DNA of 64,000 bases, taken from positions 1 to 64,000 of the forward strand of contig NZ_JAIMJB010000005.1 of the NCBI RefSeq assembly GCF_021295345.1, written 5' to 3'. Positions 9,611 through 17,005 of this stretch are shown here, piece by piece (the first letter of the stretch is position 1; each line of letters opens with the position of its first letter). Position numbers and translations under genes: made by a program. Under the pieces are notes generated by a model, which did no database searches, was not told the origin of the DNA, and was given only the letters and a program-made list of their open reading frames with translations. Source of the stretch: Motilimonas eburnea (GTDB taxonomy: Bacteria; Pseudomonadota; Gammaproteobacteria; Enterobacterales; CBDFNC01).

Positions 9611-10387
9611 CTATTTGGGCATCTCATCAAGATCTATCACCTCACTGTGGCTGGCACCTTGTAACAACTGGCGATAAACTTTATGGCTATCACCGCGTTG
9701 CTGCCACCATTGAACTTGCTGGACCGAAGGGCAACGCAAGCGCGCGGCGCTTAACTTCTCTATATTAGCGCCAGCAAATGCACTTAGATTACTATAAAAC
9801 AAGCTCACTACGCTGTCGTAAATCTTCAGCTGATTGACCTTGGCATACTGCTTTGCTAATTGCCAAAAGGTTTCCCCCTTAGTTCGCGCAATACTACATT
9901 GGCCGTCATCAACCTGACTATCGGCGCTGCTCAAAGTACCAGAGGCGCGTTGAGCCTGACTAGGTTGTGGCGCGATTTTTGGCGTCAATTCCGCCAATAA
10001 AATGGGCCGAATAACCTGATATGCTTGCAACTGATAACGTTGCGCATCGTAATCCACCTTGGCGGAAGACACTTCGAACATATATTGGCTAGTGCGACGT
10101 TGCTCTAACCAAATCACCTTACCCGTAACCCCATCACTTAATGCAAACATCAGCTCCATGGCTAATGACTCATCACCGATATAATTCACCCGTGCCCGAA
10201 ACGGCTTAGAGCTGACAATCGCATTTAAACTAATGAAGCTAGTGCCCTCTACCTGAGCTGGCACCGTTTCATCCATTTGCACACGCGCAGCGCCATGACT
10301 GCTCTTGGGCACCCCATCATCAGCTTGTGCTGCAAACGCCAGTAGCCACCCGGCCCAAGCCATGCACACATATCTATAACACAACAA
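9611..10387 (-). CDS. Exported protein with FimV/LysM-like domain, function unknown
   Basis: 258 residues with an N-terminal signal peptide ending at AFAAQA (about residue 22). The central part (about 35-130) resembles the FimV N-terminal region. After a polar linker there is a LysM-like unit, recognisable from KGETFWQLAKQY, the LFYSNLSAFAG stretch and the closing ARLRCPS, which parallels the GETLW...NPxAFxGxxxxLxxGxxLxxP pattern of FimV proteins. It should therefore be a periplasmic peptidoglycan-binding protein. It lacks the large cytoplasmic TPR half of true FimV. It lies just downstream of the two TPR genes on the same strand and may belong to the same transcript. Confidence 0.6.
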   Translation of the reverse strand: MLCYRYVCMAWAGWLLAFAAQADDGVPKSSHGAARVQMDETVPAQVEGTSFISLNAIVSSKPFRARVNYIGDESLAMELMFALSDGVTGKVIWLEQRRTSQYMFEVSSAKVDYDAQRYQLQAYQVIRPILLAELTPKIAPQPSQAQRASGTLSSADSQVDDGQCSIARTKGETFWQLAKQYAKVNQLKIYDSVVSLFYSNLSAFAGANIEKLSAARLRCPSVQQVQWWQQRGDSHKVYRQLLQGASHSEVIDLDEMPK

Positions 10388-10458
10388 TTGACTGTCCTTA
10401 TCTTTTTATCTTTGTTGAGTTGGCAGGGATTCAAACCACCCCACAGGCATTTGCCACT

Positions 10459-10944
10459 TTAATCCGTTTCCGTTTTATAGATACAAAGACCCCGCCCTTG
10501 ATAATTCGCCAAGGCGCTAGGGTGGTCCGTATCACAGGTGTGAACCCACACCCGTTTTGCTTGCCATTGCCAAGCTTGTTGAATGGCTTGGGTAAGCAAA
10601 TACCCCCCGAGGGATTGTCCGAGAAACTGCTCACTTAACCCAAAATAACGAATCTCAACCTGTTCATTCTCTTTATGTAACTCAAAATACCCAGCCGGCG
10701 CCCCGGCATAATAAAGTACCCAGGTCCTTAACTGGGGTGAGTTAACATAGTCTTGCCACTGCTTATCACTCCAACTCGACTTATCCGTCCATGACCAAGC
10801 GGTGCCGACCAGTTGGTATAAAAATCGATTGTATTGATACTCGTTTTGCTCCACTTCCAGCAACTGTAAGGGTAAATTATCCGGCGCCGGTTTCGGCTTT
10901 AATTGCGCGGGACTGTTTGATTCTAAATACCAAATGGTTGCCAC
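10459..10944 (-). CDS. GNAT-family N-acetyltransferase
   Basis: 161 residues. The central strand VLYYAGAPAGYFEL is followed by the strand EIRYFGL and the acetyl-CoA motif A region (GLSEQFLGQSLGGYLL, about residues 101-116), then a helix and the VWVHTCDTDHPSALANYQGRG segment typical of GNAT proteins. It would transfer an acetyl group from acetyl-CoA to an amine, but nothing in the sequence identifies the acceptor. Single-gene unit, divergent from rlmA. Confidence 0.8.
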   Translation of the reverse strand: MATIWYLESNSPAQLKPKPAPDNLPLQLLEVEQNEYQYNRFLYQLVGTAWSWTDKSSWSDKQWQDYVNSPQLRTWVLYYAGAPAGYFELHKENEQVEIRYFGLSEQFLGQSLGGYLLTQAIQQAWQWQAKRVWVHTCDTDHPSALANYQGRGLCIYKTETD

Positions 10945-11091
10945 ATCACTGCCTTAAGTACTTCGATAAAAGCTTACGTTATCATAGCACTATTCACTTT
11001 TCAGTCAGCACTTTAATCACCCTATTAAACCTGAATCATGCTGACTCATCACTGAATACGCCTTATAATGATGCCTTTTAGGCCTATTATA

Positions 11092-11940
11092 ATGCTTTTT
11101 TCATGTCCTATCTGCCAACGCCCTTTGCTAGCACAGCAGGCCAGTGCGCGCTGTTGCAACAATCACTGTTTTGATTTTGCCAAAGAAGGTTATTTAAACC
11201 TGTTGCCAGTACAAAAAAAGAACTCGATCGATCCCGGCGATAACAAAGCTATGATGCAGGCTCGACGTGATTTTCTCAATGCGGGTCACTATCAACCACT
11301 GGCGTGCCAAGTCAGTCAGTTAATTCAAGATTATTGTGTTCAAGATCAGGCGACGGCTCAGCCCTGGCAAGGATTAGATTTAGGCTGTGGAGAAGGCTAT
11401 TACAGCCAGTTTTTTGCCGAGCAAAGTAGTGGAAAGATTGACTGGCATGGACTCGATATTTCTAAAGCGGCGATCCGCAGTGCGGCGAAACGAGCCAAAA
11501 CCATTCAATTCTGTATCGCCAGTGCCTTTGATTTGCCGTTTCCTGCCCATAGCTTTGATATTATCACCCGCATCTATGCCCCTTCCTCTGCATCAGAGCT
11601 TGCTAGGGTAATTAAGCCAAGCGGGCACCTCATTACGGTCAGCCCAGGACCTCGGCATTTATTCCAGTTAAAACAGGTAATCTATCAAACCCCGCAGTTA
11701 CACTCGGAGCAAGCGTCGCATATTGAAGGTTTTAAGCGCCTGCACAGCCAGCAACTGGCACAGCAAATCACCTTGTCGAATGCGCAAGACATCAATAACT
11801 TACTGGCTATGACGCCATTCGCCTACAAGCTGACTGAAACGCAAAAGCAGGCGCTGACACAGCAGCCTCTTTGCTTAGATTTGGATTTTAAAATTGAGGT
11901 GTTTGCGCTGGACAATAGCCAAGTGGCCACCCCTGCATAA
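11092..11940 (+). CDS. rlmA: 23S rRNA (guanine-N1)-methyltransferase RlmA
   Basis: 282 residues from the ATG at 11092, which gives the usual N-terminus beginning at the zinc-binding CPIC; an upstream in-frame ATG at 11068 would add eight untypical residues. A zinc finger (CPIC...C...H, residues about 4-27) precedes FDFAKEGYLNLLPVQ and DPGDNKAMMQARRDFL, which are hallmark stretches of RlmA/RrmA. The SAM-binding motif LDLGCGEGYYS follows. RlmA methylates N1 of G745 in helix 35 of 23S rRNA. The gene is isolated, divergent from the GNAT gene and convergent with the DUF1835 gene, with 3 bp between stops. Confidence 0.93.
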   Translation: MLFSCPICQRPLLAQQASARCCNNHCFDFAKEGYLNLLPVQKKNSIDPGDNKAMMQARRDFLNAGHYQPLACQVSQLIQDYCVQDQATAQPWQGLDLGCGEGYYSQFFAEQSSGKIDWHGLDISKAAIRSAAKRAKTIQFCIASAFDLPFPAHSFDIITRIYAPSSASELARVIKPSGHLITVSPGPRHLFQLKQVIYQTPQLHSEQASHIEGFKRLHSQQLAQQITLSNAQDINNLLAMTPFAYKLTETQKQALTQQPLCLDLDFKIEVFALDNSQVATPA

Positions 11941-11943
11941 GTA

Positions 11944-12903
11944 TTAAAAGCTGGGTTGCTGCGAGGTCACTTTACGACTGAGCTTGCCACTGACTTCATC
12001 CCACAACCATATGTTATCTGCAGTGAGGTGGACGCCACCAATCCAGTAATCGGGAGGCAGTAGATCTACCGCATGACGTCGTCCGGCCAATACTTGTTGG
12101 CCAAGCTCGGTGATCGCCACGGGGCTATCCCAGCTTGGCGCACTCCAACTGATAATGCGTGCCGCGTTGAGTGACATTAAACGTTGAAAAAATACGGTAT
12201 CGGCCATAAAGCGACGCGCTTCTTCCACCTGGTATAAACGAAACAGGGTCTTTGGGTCTTGCTCACCCTGGGCAATATGACTTAGGGCAATTTGCTGAGC
12301 CAAGCCTAAGCCATTGTCGGTTGATGGATATTCTTGCAGCAAACGTTTCACTGCGCCATTTAAATAAGGTAAAGCTGTGGTATCTAAATCGAGTAACGAA
12401 GCCAGTAACTGCGGATTGTCTTGGCTAAACACTTGCCAGGCATAACTGGCCACGTCCAGCATCTCATGGCTAAGGGCTTGCTCCTGATTTAACATGCACA
12501 ATAGCTCAACATCGCTGCATTCCGATAAATACTTATCGACACATATCACCCCAATATCGACGTTCAGTGAACGCTGCTTGTTAAACCAATCAAGGATTTG
12601 CAGCATTTGCAATTGGTCATACAAGTCAAACTCAAACCATAAAATGATTTTTTTGTAGTAAGTAAAGCGCTGCAACTGCTGATCGCGCGTGCGAAAACTG
12701 TCGAGCACTTGCTGATAGTCACCCCAACCCATTTGTGCGATGTACTCGGCCCGGATCCCAGATAAGGCTTCCAGTGTGAGTCCGTGAGGGACTGGGCCTT
12801 CGTGTAATAAATCACGCCAAGGTAAAAAGTCACCAATGATGCCTGCATGACGCATGGCATCGGCAGCACAATCACCGTTGGTAATATTGAGTATCCGTGA
12901 CAT
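11944..12903 (-). CDS. DUF1835 domain protein, function unknown
   Basis: 319 residues from the ATG at 12903, preceded by a clear GAGGG seven bases upstream; 19 further upstream codons are open but unlikely to be translated. The N-terminus MSRILNITNGDCAADAMRHAG followed by FLPWRDLLHEGPVP is the DUF1835 signature, a fold that resembles a nucleotide- or sugar-binding domain. The C-terminal part contains a DUF3658-like region with LNAARIISWSAPSWDSPVAIT. No catalytic role is established for the family. No signal peptide or membrane segment. Confidence 0.8.
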   Translation of the reverse strand: MSRILNITNGDCAADAMRHAGIIGDFLPWRDLLHEGPVPHGLTLEALSGIRAEYIAQMGWGDYQQVLDSFRTRDQQLQRFTYYKKIILWFEFDLYDQLQMLQILDWFNKQRSLNVDIGVICVDKYLSECSDVELLCMLNQEQALSHEMLDVASYAWQVFSQDNPQLLASLLDLDTTALPYLNGAVKRLLQEYPSTDNGLGLAQQIALSHIAQGEQDPKTLFRLYQVEEARRFMADTVFFQRLMSLNAARIISWSAPSWDSPVAITELGQQVLAGRRHAVDLLPPDYWIGGVHLTADNIWLWDEVSGKLSRKVTSQQPSF

Positions 12904-13045
12904 AACTATCCCTCTTAATTCGCCTGACTCTAAAGATAGCAGTAAACCTCCAACTGCCAAACTGAGATTTATTTCATTTTTGATTTATTGTCGATTTTTC
13001 AAATGCGTAGTATCACAGGAAGTAAAAAAATGAGACTAATAAATA

Positions 13046-13072
13046 GCAAAAAGCCCCGCGAATGCGAGGCTT
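13046..13072 (-). terminator. Intrinsic terminator of the porin gene
   Basis: Read on the minus strand, AAGCCTCGC pairs with GCGGGGCTT (one G-U pair) around an ATTC loop and runs into TTTTTGC. It lies about 25 bp after the porin stop. Confidence 0.8.
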
Positions 13073-13095
13073 TGAAGTCAGCTATCTCAACTCAA

Positions 13096-14475
13096 TTATA
13101 GCGAGAATGGCATGATGATCATGAACTTAAGATCTTGCTCATCTTGGAAAGCGTTTTTGTATGCGCCCCAGCTTGGCTGATCTGATTCATTTTCGTACTT
13201 GGTGTAGTGTAGCTTAGCCGTGGTACCTTTAAACGAACCATCTTGTACCGTGTAAGCAATGTCTAGGTTCCAAGCATTTTCTTTTAGCTCGTCAGTCGGT
13301 GCTTCGATTGATTCACCACCCCAACCGTAAGCGTAAGATACACCTGTGCTCCAACCCGCTGCGCCTAAGTCAGCTAGGTCACGCCAAACACCGATAAATA
13401 CCGCTTTCTCTTCGTTGTGGTTCCAGTCAGAGCGCGCATCCCACCATGGTTCGTAAGCACCGTTTGAACCACCGTAAGCACTAGTTAGACGGTAAGCAAA
13501 TTGACCTTGGTGATACGTTTCACTTTGTGGTGCCTTCGTATACAAACCTTCTGCACGCACTGTGTATGGGCCAGTATTATAACGTGCGCCAATGTAGTGC
13601 TGGTATGCGGTGCCATCAAAGTTTTCATTCGCATTGTTATGGCTATTAATGTCGCTCATCATGTAAAGCTGATAAGTCATGTATAAGCTGTCTTTCTGAC
13701 GCACTGCCATATCATGTTTCAGTTTTAGGTGACCATTACGTAGATAATCATCCGATTCACCGTAAGCCAGTTCTACTGAGGTGCCAAAATCAAAGGTGTA
13801 GCGACCACCGATAGAGTAAAGGTAATCCACCTTAGTGGTGCCGTCATTCATACGAAACTCGTAGGTATCTTTAAACCACGGCGCTTTATATTCGGTCGCG
13901 ACAGCGGCAGCAAAATCAAAACCATTGATAGAGAAACCGGCTTCACCACCTAGGTAAGTACCTGGCATAAATGACCAGTTCACACCCATTACACCCGGGC
14001 CTGAAGGTTGGAAGTAACCGGCTTTTGCCCATGCTGGGCCACCTTTTACTTTTACGGCCGCTTTGTATACAGATACACCTGCTTCGTCTTTACTGCCCCA
14101 GTCTGTGCCACCCCAAGGCGTACCACCTGGGAAGAATGACATTTCGTGGCCGGTTAACCCGTCATTACGTAGGTCGCCCGCAAAGAACACACCAAAATCA
14201 AGACCGATGATGTCGTTAGCATAACCTGAAGTAAAATCTAAGTTAGCGTTGATCGTGGTATGGGCAAGGTTCGTTTCATAGTCTGCACCATCTTCTGGGC
14301 CACTGCGACGGTCACGATTACGATCCCACAGGTACAAACCACCTGTTAGGCTAGAGTCTTCCATAAAGCCATTAGCTTGAGCCTCAGGTGCGTTTGCCAT
14401 TGATAGGCCAGCTACAGCAGCAAGCACTGCCGCGCCTACAGAATTTAATCTAAAAAAGTTTGAACCTTTTTTCAT
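13096..14475 (-). CDS. Outer-membrane porin, OprD/chitoporin-like
   Basis: 459 residues from the ATG at 14475, which has AGGAG seven bases upstream; the longer frame adds 15 residues without a ribosome site. A signal peptide ends at about residue 34 (APEAQA), and the mature protein begins NGFMEDSSLTGGLYLWDRNRD, like the start of OprD-family porins. The rest is glycine- and aromatic-rich alternating strands and ends in FMIIMPFSL, consistent with a beta-barrel. OprD-type porins of marine relatives carry chitooligosaccharides or other small substrates; the substrate here cannot be read. It has its own terminator and a repeat-rich promoter region (14511-14570). Confidence 0.8.
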   Translation of the reverse strand: MKKGSNFFRLNSVGAAVLAAVAGLSMANAPEAQANGFMEDSSLTGGLYLWDRNRDRRSGPEDGADYETNLAHTTINANLDFTSGYANDIIGLDFGVFFAGDLRNDGLTGHEMSFFPGGTPWGGTDWGSKDEAGVSVYKAAVKVKGGPAWAKAGYFQPSGPGVMGVNWSFMPGTYLGGEAGFSINGFDFAAAVATEYKAPWFKDTYEFRMNDGTTKVDYLYSIGGRYTFDFGTSVELAYGESDDYLRNGHLKLKHDMAVRQKDSLYMTYQLYMMSDINSHNNANENFDGTAYQHYIGARYNTGPYTVRAEGLYTKAPQSETYHQGQFAYRLTSAYGGSNGAYEPWWDARSDWNHNEEKAVFIGVWRDLADLGAAGWSTGVSYAYGWGGESIEAPTDELKENAWNLDIAYTVQDGSFKGTTAKLHYTKYENESDQPSWGAYKNAFQDEQDLKFMIIMPFSL

Positions 14476-14510
14476 TTCGGTACTCCTACGTATGTAACGT
14501 TTAAAAGTTG

Positions 14511-14570
14511 TCACTGTCATGTATTGGTTTGGCCGCCGAAATGACAGTGATAATATTTATGTCAGTGATA
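14511..14570. promoter_or_regulatory. Putative operator cluster upstream of the porin
   Basis: TCACTGTCAT (14511-14520) and ATGACAGTGA (14541-14550) form a perfect 10-bp inverted repeat with a 20-bp spacer. A further half-site, GTCAGTGATA, follows at 14561-14570, in direct repeat with the second arm. The cluster lies 36-95 bp before the porin ATG. I infer binding by a dimeric regulator; the family is unknown. The remaining interval 14571-14789 contains no gene that I can see. Confidence 0.45.
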
Positions 14571-14789
14571 GTACTACAATTCTGCTTTCCAATCACTTGA
14601 TTCCAAACAAATACTATAGCCTATATTGAAGACAGCAACCGCTTCGTCTTGGATCTGAGCGAGTCTTAACAAATCCCGAAATTAAACTCTTAACCTGATT
14701 TGTGATTAAGCTTAGGTTCAGCTTGCGTTGATTATTGTCTAGATTTCCTTTCCATTCTGGCTCATTTCCCCTCCATTCCAATCTCAAAT

Positions 14790-14838
14790 GTTCTATTTTT
14801 TAGAACAAAAAATGCCATATATTGCTCTTTTGTTCTAA
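14790..14838. promoter_or_regulatory. Putative operator before the cytochrome b561/YceI operon
   Basis: TTAGAACAAAA (14800-14810) and TTTTGTTCTAA (14828-14838) form a perfect 11-bp inverted repeat with a 17-bp spacer. A third half-site, GTTCTA at 14790-14795, pairs with TAGAAC at 14801-14806. A TTGCTC element at 14822-14827 inside the spacer could be a -35 box, so a bound protein would block or contact polymerase. No rho-independent tail follows, so a terminator is unlikely. Confidence 0.5.
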
Positions 14839-14897
14839 ATTAAATTACACCATGATATAAATCTAAATCGTTATTATTTGCTAGCGAGGTTTCACCG

Positions 14898-15464
14898 GTG
14901 CTCAAAAACTCTCAACATGGCTATGGCCTCATTACCATCGGTTTACATTGGCTAAGTGCGTTGGCTGTTTACGGCTTATTTGCTCTGGGCTTTTGGATGG
15001 TTGATCTCAGCTATTATTCCGAATGGTATCAAACGGCACCTATGCTACATAAAAGCATTGGCCTTTGTTTGTTTACCCTAGTGCTGTTTCGCCTGATTTG
15101 GCGCTTTATTAATCCCGCCCCCAAAGCACTCGATAGTCATAGCCAATGGGAACAAGTGGCCGCCAAACTAGGGCATAGTTTGCTATACCTAATGCTATTT
15201 ACCTTGATGTTGTCTGGTTATTTAATATCGACCGCGGATGGGCGTCCTATTTCTGTGTTTGGTTGGTTTGACGTACCCGCGGTGATCAGCGGCTTACCAC
15301 AGCAAGAAGAAATAGCCGGTGATATCCATGAACTGGTCGCTTGGGCCTTGGTTATTTTCAGTTTGGCCCACGCCATGGCAGCACTTAAACACCATTTTAT
15401 CGATAAAGACTCAACCCTCAGCCGGATGCTTAACCCGGTAAACGCGACATCAAAAAGGAAATAA
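14898..15464 (+). CDS. Cytochrome b561 family protein
   Basis: 188 residues with a GTG start and an AGG about ten bases upstream. There are four membrane segments (about 12-32, 48-68, 92-112, 147-167) and conserved histidines in the first (GLHWLS), second (MLHKSIG) and last segments (DIHELVAW and AHAMAALKHH), as in di-heme b561 proteins. It shuttles electrons across the inner membrane, probably from quinol. It sits two bases ahead of the YceI gene, a pairing known from E. coli yceJ-yceI. Confidence 0.9.
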   Translation: MLKNSQHGYGLITIGLHWLSALAVYGLFALGFWMVDLSYYSEWYQTAPMLHKSIGLCLFTLVLFRLIWRFINPAPKALDSHSQWEQVAAKLGHSLLYLMLFTLMLSGYLISTADGRPISVFGWFDVPAVISGLPQQEEIAGDIHELVAWALVIFSLAHAMAALKHHFIDKDSTLSRMLNPVNATSKRK

Positions 15465-15466
15465 AA

Positions 15467-16045
15467 ATGAAAAAACAACTGACTGCAGCCATTCTTTCTG
15501 CTGGACTATTCACCGCTGCTGCACCTGCATTAGCAGCAGACTATGTGATTGATACGCGCGGTGCTCACGCCTCGATTAACTTCAAGGTTAATCACTTAGG
15601 TTACAGCTGGGTGATTGGCCGTTTTGATACCTTTAGCGGTGAGTTTAGCTACGACGCAGAAAAGCCAGGCGATGCCAAGATCGCGGTGACCATAGACACA
15701 AAAAGTGTTAACTCTAACCATGCAGAGCGCGACAAGCATTTACGCAGCAAAGACTTTCTAGAAGTTGATAAGTTTCCAGAAGCAAAATTCGTGAGCACTA
15801 AGTTTGAAACAACCGATGGCAAAACGGGTCAACTACACGGCAAATTCACCCTACGCGGTGTGACCAAGGATATCGTGATTGATGTAACCAAAGTAGGCGA
15901 AGGCCAAGATCCTTGGGGCGGTTACCGCAGTGGCTTTGAAGGCTCAACCACGATCACCATGAAAGATTATGGCATTCCGATGGATTTAGGCCCTCAATCA
16001 GCCACTGTACAACTTGATCTGCACGTTGAAGGCATTAAGAAGTAA
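15467..16045 (+). CDS. Periplasmic YceI family protein
   Basis: 192 residues with a signal peptide ending at APALAA (about 23). The mature part shows the YceI lipocalin-like pattern: YVIDTRGAHASINFKVNHLGYSWVIG, then NSNHAERDKHLRSKDFL and FTLRGVTKDIVIDV. The fold binds polyisoprenoids such as ubiquinone in characterised homologues. It is translationally linked to the b561 gene, so I infer a role in quinone handling or electron transfer at the periplasmic face. In E. coli the family is induced by high pH or osmotic stress. Confidence 0.92.
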   Translation: MKKQLTAAILSAGLFTAAAPALAADYVIDTRGAHASINFKVNHLGYSWVIGRFDTFSGEFSYDAEKPGDAKIAVTIDTKSVNSNHAERDKHLRSKDFLEVDKFPEAKFVSTKFETTDGKTGQLHGKFTLRGVTKDIVIDVTKVGEGQDPWGGYRSGFEGSTTITMKDYGIPMDLGPQSATVQLDLHVEGIKK

Positions 16046-16121
16046 TCTCCTTCCTACCTAGGCTCCCTCCCCCTTGCTTGTGCCTGTGGGAGGCGAGCTA
16101 TAAATACAACCCTCCCCCTCT

Positions 16122-16146
16122 GTAGGAGCCGCAGTCAAGCGGCGAT
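16122..16146. repeat. REP-like palindrome
   Basis: GTAGGAGCCGC-agtcaa-GCGGCGATC has a 5-bp stem and the GTAGGAGC...GCGATC layout of gammaproteobacterial REP sequences. Related stretches with GTGGGAGGCGAGC lie at 16086 and 30486-30520. There is no U-tract, so it does not look like a terminator. Confidence 0.5.
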
Positions 16147-16220
16147 CTAGCTAAGCGCGATAGCCAACTGCAATGCAATCGACAGTTCATTTTTCCAGCA
16201 AACCCTGCTATGTTGAAATC

Positions 16221-16490
16221 ATGGAACAGTTAGAGTTTTTTAACATCCCGAGCCCTTGTCGCGGTATCTGTCGTACAGATAACCGGGGCTACTGTGTTGG
16301 CTGCATGCGTAGTCGGGAAGAAAGATTTAACTGGCTTGAATTTACCCCAACCCAACAGAGAAATATCATTCGATTATGCCGTCAGCGGTTGATCAGAAAG
16401 CTGCGCGCCGAAAAGGCTAATGCGCTGGCCGATGCCCAAGCCAATGGCCAAGACGCGCTACCCGATAACCCACAAGAAGAGTTGTTTTGA
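16221..16490 (+). CDS. DUF1289 domain protein (YdhL-like)
   Basis: 89 residues from the ATG at 16221, chosen because E. coli YdhL also begins at the EQLEFF stretch; an ATG 16 codons upstream is open but adds sequence not typical of the family. The core CRGICRTDNRGYCVGCMRSREERFNW has four cysteines in the DUF1289 pattern, probably a small metal or Fe-S site. A basic helical C-terminus follows. Function unknown. It converges on the L,D-transpeptidase gene with an 8-bp gap. Confidence 0.85.
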   Translation: MEQLEFFNIPSPCRGICRTDNRGYCVGCMRSREERFNWLEFTPTQQRNIIRLCRQRLIRKLRAEKANALADAQANGQDALPDNPQEELF

Positions 16491-16498
16491 TGGGAGAT

Positions 16499-17005
16499 TT
16501 AAGGACGAATTTCAATCTCGGTACCATCGGCAACCAAATTCCATATCTCTAGCATTTGCTCGTTAAGCACCGCAATACAACCATCTGTCCAGTCAGTGCC
16601 CTTGTATTTATGCACTAAATGCTCTTTACCATTGGGTAAGCCATGAATATAGATAGCCCCACCTGGGTCGTAACCCTTTTTCTCGGCGTAGGCGAGATCT
16701 TGCTCATTAGGGTAGTTGATATGAATGGAGCGAAAAAAGTTACTTTCAGGGTTACGAAAATCCAAGACATAGCGCCCTTCTGGCGTTCGCTTATCCCCCT
16801 GCCATTTCTTATGCCCTTCGGGCCGTTTGCCTAGGGATATATCATACTTTTGCAAAATACGACCGTTGTTCAGTAAATACATGGTGCGGGCACTTTTGAT
16901 GACCAATACCTTATCCACATTACTGGCTTGTACTTGCGGTACATGAACAATCAAAACCAATAAAGAAGAAAGTAAATAGAGACACGTTTTAATGCTAATG
17001 GCCAT
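16499..17005 (-). CDS. L,D-transpeptidase family protein (YkuD fold)
   Basis: 168 residues from the ATG at 17005, which overlaps the end of the upstream gene by 11 bp; an upstream ATG at 17038 lies in that gene's His-rich tail. A signal peptide (residues about 5-27) is followed by the YkuD domain with KRTPEGRY, the conserved IYIHG and the catalytic WTDGCIAV (Ser replaced by Thr-Asp-Gly-Cys, Cys nucleophile retained). Such enzymes form 3-3 crosslinks in peptidoglycan or attach lipoproteins. It is one of the short stand-alone forms without LysM. Likely co-transcribed with the transporter upstream. Confidence 0.87.
   Translation of the reverse strand: MAISIKTCLYLLSSLLVLIVHVPQVQASNVDKVLVIKSARTMYLLNNGRILQKYDISLGKRPEGHKKWQGDKRTPEGRYVLDFRNPESNFFRSIHINYPNEQDLAYAEKKGYDPGGAIYIHGLPNGKEHLVHKYKGTDWTDGCIAVLNEQMLEIWNLVADGTEIEIRP

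Noticed and set aside
12564-12875. A 103-codon frame within the DUF1835 gene on the same strand
   Set aside because: It is out of frame with a gene that shows clear family motifs.
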